A stretch of 40,000 nt of DNA, taken from Cryptococcus deneoformans JEC21. Taxonomy: Eukaryota > Basidiomycota > Tremellomycetes > Tremellales > Cryptococcaceae. The notes beneath the pieces were generated by a model that was given only the letters and a program-made list of their open reading frames with translations, was not told the origin of the DNA and searched no databases. Below are positions 32,200 through 40,000 of this stretch, one piece after another. How positions within the stretch are numbered: the stretch's first letter is position 1; each line of letters opens with the position of its first letter. The DNA is taken from positions 707,501 to 747,500 of the forward strand of contig NC_006684.1 in assembly GCF_000091045.1 (NCBI RefSeq), read 5' to 3'. The position numbers and the translations under genes are program-made.

Positions 32200-32849
32200 A
32201 TGTTTTCGTCTCTCAGAGTGGCGCAAATCGTTGGGGTGTCAGGTGCGATGTGGCTCTCAGGTAGGCACACTCGTCTCCTCGTGTTCTCGCTCGATCTTGC
32301 ACCTCGATAAGATTCTTTGAAAGGATCCATGTCCTTGGCAGACTTCTTTTACCGTGTTCCGCGCCTTCCTGTCTGACTTCCACCCGCTTAGGCAACATTG
32401 CGACTCTGTCACTGATCTCTATCCCTGCACTCCAGCGTTCCGCACTGGAAGACGGCGTTTCAGCCCTTACGCTTGCAAAGCAATGGCGCCAGAATTTCGA
32501 GGCTGGGAAGGCACAGAATCCACCCGTGGCCGCCGTAATCGCGTCTGCCTTTGCGTATCTGGCGTGGTCAGCTCGCTCGGGAAGTGCTTTCCATAAGTTT
32601 TTCCCTCGGAACGCCACTATTTGGTATTCGACAGCAGCGGTCCTGACCTTGGGCATCGTGCCATATACAATACTTGCAATGACGAAGACCAACAATGCCT
32701 TAATCCAGGCGAGCAATGCGAAGCCAGGCGAAAAGGTGGATGATCTCGAGGCTAGGGCTTTGACAAGCAAATGGATCCAGTTGAACGCAGTGAGAAGCTG
32801 CCTTCCACTCGCCGGAGGTATCGTTGCGCTCGTCGCTGCACTCGCTTGA
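32200..32849 (+). CDS. DUF1772 / anthrone-oxygenase-like membrane protein
   Basis: A small integral membrane protein of the DUF1772 family, which includes fungal anthrone oxygenases as well as many members of unknown function. Two exons (32200-32260, 32392-32849) around a 131-nt intron give 172 residues, the usual size. Four hydrophobic helices are visible: AQIVGVSGAMWLSGNIATL, PVAAVIASAFAYLAWSA, STAAVLTLGIVPYTILAM (followed by TKTNNAL, a family-typical T..N..L loop), and CLPLAGGIVALVAALA at the C-terminus. No polyketide synthase or other pigment gene lies in the window, so an anthrone substrate is not suggested. The intron is longer than its neighbours'; phase and the GNIATLSLISIPAL sequence across the junction support it. 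The 185-codon frame on the opposite strand is a shadow. Confidence 0.82.
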
Positions 32850-33512
32850 GATCCTCTTCGCCGATGTTGAGTATTACTACCCTTGTTGGCTGGAAAGCGG
32901 CTCGTCTGGGATATTTCAGTGCAGAAGTAGTATCGCAGTCTACTCGAGACTCTAGTATATTTGTTAATGAAGTTCGGCCTGTTGCTTAGGCTTCCTATAC
33001 TGGCTTTGATCTATGCAGAAACAGTGACTGTGCGTCGTTTGAACAGTGGACGAGTTCATTTATCCATTATTGCTTAATTACCTGCCGGCTTCTCATTTAG
33101 GGTCTTATTTTCTATTCGCGATGTTTAAAGAAGAGTGATGTGCCGAAGAAAGCTTGGTCACAAACGCAAACATGAGGATGACGTTGAAGGATTTATCGAT
33201 GGTGTGTGGTGATGGTCATGGCCGAAACGACCACTACGAGTACTGCTGCCGCAGAGCAAAAAACAAACAGATGCCAACGATCATGTGCTTCATTAATCAA
33301 TTTATCGACAACCGTGCTACCGGACGCGTACTACGCATGCTATTTATTGTTCGAGATACTTCTGCATTTTACAATGTTACAATGGGGGGTTGAAGGGCGA
33401 CAGGTGTGTTGAATCTTGTCAGATACTAACCATGATGATGTTGGAGTCGCAACGAGTACCCAATACCTAGATTCTACGTCCTAAAGCCCTCCCTGCTGCT
33501 GTCTTCTGCTCG

Positions 33513-33522
33513 CCGCATGCGG
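33513..33522. repeat. Palindrome CCGCATGCGG, copy 1
   Basis: This perfect 10-bp inverted repeat is found again at 34031-34040, in the same gene-free gap. It may be a dimeric factor site; chance is not excluded. Confidence 0.45.
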
Positions 33523-34030
33523 TTCTATCGTTCCATGCTTGCAAAGCTCCAAGCCTGCCGCTACAGATTATAAGCTGTGTAGGGCTAGCTCTGCATTGTA
33601 GGGGTTGGGTCCATGCCATCATCAATCGTCATATAATCTTCTCGCTCGACTCTATCGATCTCAACCTCGCGTCGACGACTGGGCGTCGTCCTGAAATTAT
33701 GATGACCGAAGAGAAGTTATTGACCGATGGGAATGTGGCGCACTTTCGATGTACTTGTACTTGCATTTTGCATTAGCAGTTGGATGATGTCCATCATTGT
33801 GCAGTTGAATTGGAAGATTACGGGTTCTCCTTCGTTACTGGTGTTTGGCGGGGGCGTAGAAGAATGGTGCTCGGCTTGCGGCTAACGAAGGACGAACGAC
33901 ACTGCATTACGCGTAACGCTCATTCTGCTATCGTAATGTTTGCAAACACCGACCTCCACCGACGCGTCTCTGCAAGCTTCCACCAGCAGCAGATGGTCTT
34001 TAATTACACCATTAATTATTATTATCATCC

Positions 34031-34040
34031 CCGCATGCGG
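34031..34040. repeat. Palindrome CCGCATGCGG, copy 2
   Basis: Identical to 33513-33522 and located 216 bp before the RINT1-like start codon. It is followed by TGATCA, another small palindrome. Confidence 0.45.
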
Positions 34041-34255
34041 TGATCACCGCCTCCCCTTCTTTTTTGAGACGTGACGTGGAAATGTCTTGATGCCCAAGAA
34101 CTCTCCACGTCATGACTTGCGCCCGAGGCAGTCACCGCAAGAGACCGATAAACGTACGTAGCTACATGCATACAAGACAAGTACTTTTAATCCACCAGCA
34201 CTCACCCTTTGCCTCCAAGTTAGCTTCTGGAATCATATATTAAGGCCTGGAAATA

Positions 34256-37200
34256 ATGGCCTTCTCGTCGATTCCATCCCAAATCCGCACTCTCACACAG
34301 CCGCCGCCTCCCAACGCATTGGCATCTCAGATCCGAGCTCATGTCGACGCACATTTCTCTGATGTAGCCGCTCTTATAAAGCCTACATATCGAGACCAAA
34401 CTCAGCCTAGTAGTGGATTACGGAAGAAGAGAAGGGAAGGCCTCGATGATGAAATATCTCACTGGGAGGGAAAAGACACCAAGGCTGCAAAGGAGGTATG
34501 TATCGGAATTTGAAGACAACTCGTACTCATATCGGCCATTAGCTTCAAGAGACAAGCAAGGCGCTTCCATCTCTCCTTTCAAATACTCAGGACTCTCTAC
34601 AGCAACTTCTTCAATCCGCCCAAGAATTATCTCTACAAAGATACAACCTGGCCGACAAGCTCTCAGAGCTTATTGGTGACATTTCAGGGTCGGTAGAGGG
34701 ACAAGGAACTCTGGATGCCGAAGCAAAGATTAGAAACAAGCAGAGAACGATCTTAAATGAACTCGAAGGGTTGCAGAATGACCTAGGAAACCTCCAAGCT
34801 GGTCTCGCGTGGACGAACATGTTGGAAGAAGCCGTCGCGTTGAGGTAGGGCAGATCTTTACTTGCCAAAGATCCGAGCTAACTCATCTGCCAGTGACTCC
34901 ACTTTGAACCCTCAAAATCACAAGCCATCACCCCTGGTAGCCTTACCCCACTACAGGCGTCTCCATGCCCTAGTGGAAGGGATGACCAAATCTTTGCCGA
35001 AAGAGATGGGCCTTTTGCATGTGGTGATGGATATTAAAGAGCAGACGTGGCAAGGGTTGAAGGATATCATGTCTGAGTAAGTGATAGCTTCTGCTTGAGC
35101 GCTCCGATTGCTAAACAAGCAATGAATAGGAACCTGTTAATCGCAAGCGAAGCATTAGGTTGGCCGAAACAGGTTGTTTATGAGAATGTTCCTTTGGAAG
35201 CAAGACGTTTGTTTGAACGAGCGTTTCAAGATCTTTTGTATCTGCAAGCGGAGTGTGTTGCTTTTCTTATAAAGTAATACCTTACGTAGATACTGATATG
35301 CGGCACAGAAAAGAATCTCTTGAAGAAACTGGCGCTTCCAGGCACCCACAATGGTCGCTTGGAACGGGTTTGTATCCCGTACAGGCCTTGGTGCACCCGA
35401 TTGAACTGAGATTTAGATATCATTTCATGGGAACCAAAGGTACCAATAGGATTGACAAGGTAATTCCGCCACATTATTCCTTTCTCAATAAAACGCTCAC
35501 TGAGATACAGCCAGAATGGGCTTTTGCCAATATCCTTGACCAGACGTACATCCACCAGACGTTCCTTGCCACTTACATTCAAACACTCACGTCTCAGGCC
35601 GGCTACACTTCAGTATCTGTCAAGTCCGAGTTTACCCTTCTCCTCCTCCCTATCCTCCTTTCTCTTTTACGGGCTCGTATACCTCACCTTTTGGATCACC
35701 CGGCCCTGTTAGCGCATACTGTATATCAGACTGTTGTGTTTGATGAAGCTGTTAGGGGCGGAGGGTTTGATTTAAAAGCTACGAGCTTGTATGAGGGCAG
35801 AGATGCACCAGCTTGGGAAGGTCTCGTCGGCGTTGTCCTTAGGGAAGATGATTGGTTTGAACGATGGTTAACAGGGGAGAAGAAGTGTAAGTTATCCTTT
35901 TTGGGGAAAACAGCATACTAACCCGGAGTAGTTGCAAATGCCCGCTTGCAGGATATAATCTCTGCTAACGATGCCTGGGTCATCAGTGAAGAGTTGCCTG
36001 AAGAAGACGAGGGTCTATCTAACATGCGTCCAACTATTAGCTCTCGTCAGGTGAAAGGACTCGTAGAGCAAATAATTGGTAGGTGATATTCAGCATCGTC
36101 AGGGGCGACACGCGCTAATTGAGAACAGATCGTTATGCCCCACTTCCTGAATTGGAGTACAAGCTTCCTTTTCTCCTTACCGTCCAGTTCCCCATCCTTG
36201 CAACATATCAAACCCGCATTTCAGGCTCGCTAGATGCTTTTGAGACTCTCTCATCTGCTTTCGTCAGAGCGGTCCCAGGAGCCCTATCCGGAAACACAAG
36301 ATCGGGGATCAACTTTGATCAGAGGGCTCTGACTAGCGGGAAGATTGGTGTTGAAAGGCTGGTGAAGGCGTTGTTAAGCTCAGACTGGGTTGGAGAAGCA
36401 ATGCGCAAGTGGGCAGATGGGATAGTAAGTTACTCTACCTCGAAAATGTATGATAATAACACCTGGTAGTTCTTTGTGGAGCTATCCAATGACCTGCACA
36501 ACTCTACAGCCCTCAAATGGAAAATTCAATCAGACCCCCTCGTCCCGCAATCCATCAAAGCACCCACGGCGGCTGACACGTCATACCAGACTGCATCAAT
36601 ATTTGACGTGTTGATTGGACAATATGAGCAGTTATCTAGAAGAGCAGAGGATATGATTGTTAAGCTTGTAACAGTAGAGGTGGAAAATGAATTGAAGCAG
36701 CATTTAACGAGGTTTGTTGTTCTTGTATTCATATCCAGGGAAAGAAAGTTGACAGGTAACAGGCGATGGGATAACCCTCCATCAGCAGAACCCATCAACC
36801 CCTCAGCTCATTTCGTCTCTGCTCTCACAACATACACATCACACATCTCTACCCTTCTATCACTTCTTCCTTCTCTCACCGCCGCTCGTCTATACAGACG
36901 TATCGTAGACGAACTTTCTAGGCACATTTTGCAACGCGGGGTGTACTCTGGATGGTCAAAGTTCAGCGAAAAAGGTGGACAAGACTTCCGGGAAGAGATT
37001 AACGAATGGAAGGAAGTCACTGCTCAAGTTTTCAGAAGTAACCGATGGAACAAGGATGTATGGGCGATCCCTTACGATGCCCCATGGAACAAACTCGTTC
37101 ATGTTAGCAAACTTCTGTCTTTGCCAACAGCACCTTTGCCGCAATCGGAGAACGACCAAGAACCAACATTTTCTCAAGCGATGGCCGTCGCCTGGACAGA

Positions 37201-37300
37201 CAGTTCCAATTTGGTCGAGTTTGAGGAAAGGCTGGGGGTGGAAATAGGAAAAGAAGAGATGCAAAGGATTTTGAGAAGAAGGATGGAATGCTGGCGTTAA
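34256..37300 (+). CDS. RINT1: RINT1/Tip20 family vesicle tether (Dsl1/NRZ complex)
   Basis: RINT1/Tip20 proteins belong to the ER-localised Dsl1/NRZ tether that captures COPI vesicles returning from the Golgi. Ten exons (34256-34495, 34543-34844, 34894-35076, 35130-35252, 35309-35459, 35511-35886, 35932-36078, 36129-36424, 36470-36711, 36763-37300) close in phase to 865 residues. The N-terminal quarter is heptad-rich (SAQELSLQRYNLADKLSEL; LNELEGLQNDLGNLQAGL). The family signature begins near residue 310: ALVHPIELRFRYHFMGTKGT then DKPEWAFANILDQ. Later RINT1 segments include HTVYQTVVFDE, DDWFERWL, YQTRISGSLDAFE and VVTVEVE-like helices. The intron at 36712-36762 is 51 nt, stop-free and in frame; retention would insert 17 residues. 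The gene converges with RNA14, 118 bp between stops. The name RINT1 is given for the family. Confidence 0.9.
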
Positions 37301-37418
37301 CACTTTTAATGTGTAATAGATATAATTTCAACATGTCTTGTGTTGATGCATTCAACTTTGTCTATCTTGCCACATTTTTCACTCCAACATGATGAACATT
37401 GAACAATTACCTCCTCAA

Positions 37419-40000
37419 TCAGTACCTTCCGCTTCCATGTCCCCCATATCTTCTGTCCCTTTCAGCTGTGCACAATGATTAGTATCTGATGCTGAGAGGC
37501 TGTGACAACGGCGAAACTTACGTTCATAATATCCTCTACTTTGCATGGGTGGCGGGGGAGGACCTCTGCTGATAGGAGGTGCAGGGGGCATACCTGCACC
37601 TGGCAGAGAAAGTCCACCGAAAAGCTTCATTATATCGTCAGGACGGAAAACAGGGCCTGATTGGGGTCATTAGCAATGAGCACCTATACATTCAACGCTG
37701 CGTCACGCTATAACTCACCATCAAATGAACGAGCATTGGGCAGTTGTGCCATGAACCACGCCAGAGGCTTTTCTAGACCACTCCTGTCTTTGTCGCCCCC
37801 GTACGCTCCACTGGAAGGTGTTGCATACGCTGGTCCTGCGAGAGGAGGTGGTGGAATGCTTGATGGGGCCTTGACAGGCGGGAGTGAGTCACGATATCGG
37901 CCTGGAGGAGGACGGTCATCACGCTCAGGATAACGGCGAGGGGGAGACTGCGCACGATGACGCTTGGGAGAACGAGAGAATTCTGCAGAGGAAGGCCGTC
38001 GTGGGGGGATATCTTCGGGAGCAGGACGTTTGTATGATTCTTGAGGAGGCTGCACTGGGGTAGGGACGGCAATAGGGGCGGGAATAGAAGCATGAACCGG
38101 CGGGAGAACAGGAGCGATGGCAAATGCAGGAGGCGCAGCAACGCCCATTCGAGCACGGTTGAAGCCAAGATCCCGAATAGCAATTTGATCGATTCCGTTG
38201 TATGACCATCTTTGTGCGAAACGCTTGAGAGGAGCATCCTCGGGGAAGACTTCAGACATGCGAGCTTCAAGTTTGTGTACCGCAGACAGGTCACCGTAGG
38301 TGTATTCATAACGAGCCCAAGCATCCCATAGAGGTCGAGCCTTGTCGCCCATAATCCTGACAACCGAACGTTCAAAGAGAGCTCGAGCGTCTAAATGCAG
38401 AGAATCAATATTTGCAGGAATTAAGCATGTGAGATGAAACGCACTGTTATCGTCGTTAATCGACAAAAGGAATTGAAGGTATTTGATCACATAGTCAACA
38501 TCCTCGGAGAACTGCTTCAGACCCAATTCGAAAATTCTAATAGCAACAGCGGCGTCCTTGTTGGTGTGGTATTCCATTAAAGCTTTACGGCCGTTAGTCT
38601 CATTATGTTGCGAAGACAACTATACCGTATTGCTCACCTGATGCTTCAAATACTTGCCACGTAAGATGAGGCGACTTCCGAGCCTTCCCAAATACTCCTC
38701 TAGCGGCCTTGATACCCTGTTTCTATTTATCAGCCTACTTCTTGCGAATGTGCCTCAAGGAATTAAGCTTAACCGACCTCTGCCCTGCGAGCAAACCTCA
38801 TGTACATTATCCATACGACACTTATGCCAACCATCAGTTCTTCGATGTCCTTCCCTCTCCTTTGCGCCACAAGCGCCCCTCTCTGTTCCCGTTCCTCCAC
38901 GAGCCTCTGGATATCGCTTATATCATTACCGTCAGCGTCAATGCTGTCGCCAACGGCAGCAGCTACTGCAGCCTTTTCAGAGCCAGGAATAGGGGGACCG
39001 CGAGCAATGTCAATTTCACGAGCAACGTTCTGGCGGAGCTCATCGACTTCGGGATTCAGTTTAGAGATGAGGGTAGTATAGAGTGAATGACAAGTCGGGA
39101 AAGCTTTGCGCTCTTCTTGAAGCTCAGCGTAAGCAAACGTGAGGAGGAAGCTGAGGTTGATTAGTTCTAGGTCTGGGGATGAAGAGGAATAAGCTTACCT
39201 TTTAGGACAAGCATTCACACCGGCTTCGAGAATCTCTGCAGCCTCGTCCTGTTTACCCAACTTGGAGTAATAGCTAGCGGCATAGTGCCAGAGCTCTGGA
39301 AAATGTCTCATTTCACCCAAACACTTTCTCAATGCATACCCAATCCTGGATTGCAACAGCTCGTGATTCTCAATAACCAGTGGATTCCCTTCTTCCCATC
39401 TCAGACATGCTTTCCAAGCACCAACAACCTGCCTGTCCTGTTCTGTGAAAGTGGGATACGGAGGCAGGATAGGTTTGGGGATCGGGTCCGAAAGCGCACG
39501 AAGCTCGCGAAGGGCGGTACGAGCTGTCATATAAGCAGGAGACTTTTCAGCGAGATATTTCTTGGCGGTAAGCTTATTGAGGGAAGATTCAAAATTGTCG
39601 TAAGACTTCCATAGAGCCTCAATGTTGTTGAGGGGAATACAAACAGCTCGCTGATAGATCTTTCGAAGGTTATCATTTTTGGCTTGCGTGTCCCATTGAT
39701 TGGTAGCCTACAAAAAGTCAGTCAAAAAAAGGTAGTCCATCAGAATCGACATACAGGACCACTCGCAACAAACTTGATGTACTCATCCCAGATATCTCCG
39801 CTCTCTCGGTCAAATCCACACTCTCGAAGCGCAAACTCATAAGCCTCAGTGATCGTTGATCTGACATCAGCAGCATTGGCTGAACCCTCAGTAAGAGGGT
39901 TTTGTCGCCGGATGTAATGGAGATACGCGGCCCAGATACTAACGTCGGCCGCAGTTGTTATCCCAGCGCTTCCCTTGAGTGTACTGGCAAAGATAGCCTC
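37419..40000 (-). CDS. RNA14: Rna14 / CstF77 mRNA 3'-end cleavage factor subunit, 5' end cut by window edge
   Basis: Rna14 scaffolds cleavage factor IA (CstF in animals) for pre-mRNA cleavage and polyadenylation in the nucleus. Eight exons are visible: 40000-39755 (open at the edge), 39707-39199, 39150-38778, 38716-38638, 38582-38445, 38390-37719, 37656-37522 and 37465-37419, giving 732 residues. HAT-repeat signatures run through it: [99 protein letters not shown] and [19 protein letters not shown]. The C-terminus is Pro/Arg-rich, followed by a conserved-looking [26 protein letters not shown] segment corresponding to the family tail that binds Rna15, and then a basic end ([15 protein letters not shown]). 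The 54-nt intron at 38444-38391 is stop-free but is required to restore the family sequence [12 protein letters not shown]. The N-terminus lies outside. Confidence 0.93.

Larger units (their letters stand above)
32850..34255. other. 1.4-kb gene-poor region
   Basis: No protein or RNA gene could be supported over 1,406 bp, the longest empty stretch in the window. Short frames (33154-33412, 33780-34043) lack splice or motif logic. The region contains AT-rich patches (AATTACACCATTAATTATTATTATC near 34001-34026 in shorter units) and two copies of a 10-bp palindrome. It could hold a long noncoding RNA, the 3' UTR of the upstream gene and the promoter of the RINT1-like gene. Confidence 0.45.

Noticed and set aside
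32213..32770. 185-codon open frame on the minus strand
   Set aside because: It is antisense to the DUF1772 gene, has no domain character, and its length is explained by the composition of the coding strand.

Overview
The window reads as a piece of a Tremellomycete (basidiomycete yeast) chromosome, most probably Cryptococcus or a close relative. Genes are dense and split by many 45-80 nt introns with GTRNGT donors and CTRAY/TGAC branch sites. Several genes sit head to head over short shared promoters, and the tRNA carries an intron. The species call is an inference from gene structure and protein families; no marker gene settles it.

Layout, left to right. 1-3085 (-): a very large Ser/Pro-rich disordered protein, cut by the left edge. 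3820-5409 (-): a Pro/Gln/Met-rich probable nuclear protein. 6005-7826 (+): the stretch-activated Ca2+ channel subunit Mid1. 8128-10101 (+): an intronless disordered hypothetical. 10256-11440 (-): dolichol-phosphate mannose synthase Dpm1. 11843-12947 (-): a short-chain dehydrogenase whose first two exons do not join in frame. 13492-13598 (-): an intron-containing tRNA-Pro(CGG). 13968-15375 (-): a 2-oxoglutarate/Fe(II) dioxygenase, head to head with the 15-exon TRAPPC11 gene at 15719-20313 (+).

20716-24031 is an apparently complete PIF/Harbinger DNA transposon. It has 17-bp terminal inverted repeats, a 3-bp TTC target duplication, an uninterrupted DDE transposase and a convergent Myb/SANT-like accessory gene. 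It lies between TRAPPC11 and the promoter of a coiled-coil/polyglutamine protein (24435-28259, +). That gene is followed by coding exons with no visible start (28522-29556, +), possibly its alternative C-terminus.

The right side holds a mitochondrial-type NADH-cytochrome b5 reductase (30208-31189, -), a four-helix DUF1772/anthrone-oxygenase-like membrane protein (32200-32849, +), a 1.4-kb gene-poor gap, a RINT1/Tip20 Golgi-to-ER tether (34256-37300, +), and RNA14, the 3'-end mRNA cleavage factor (37419-40000, -, cut by the right edge). Shared themes are secretory traffic and glycosylation (TRAPPC11, RINT1/Tip20, Dpm1), but the genes do not form an operon-like unit or a biosynthetic cluster.

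Exon boundaries were worked out by hand from splice signals, reading-frame phase and family motifs. Phases close exactly for every gene except the SDR and the coiled-coil gene, where a one-base conflict remains and is reported. The most notable finds are the intact Harbinger element, these two frame conflicts, two GC-AG introns, and three stop-free introns of length 3n.
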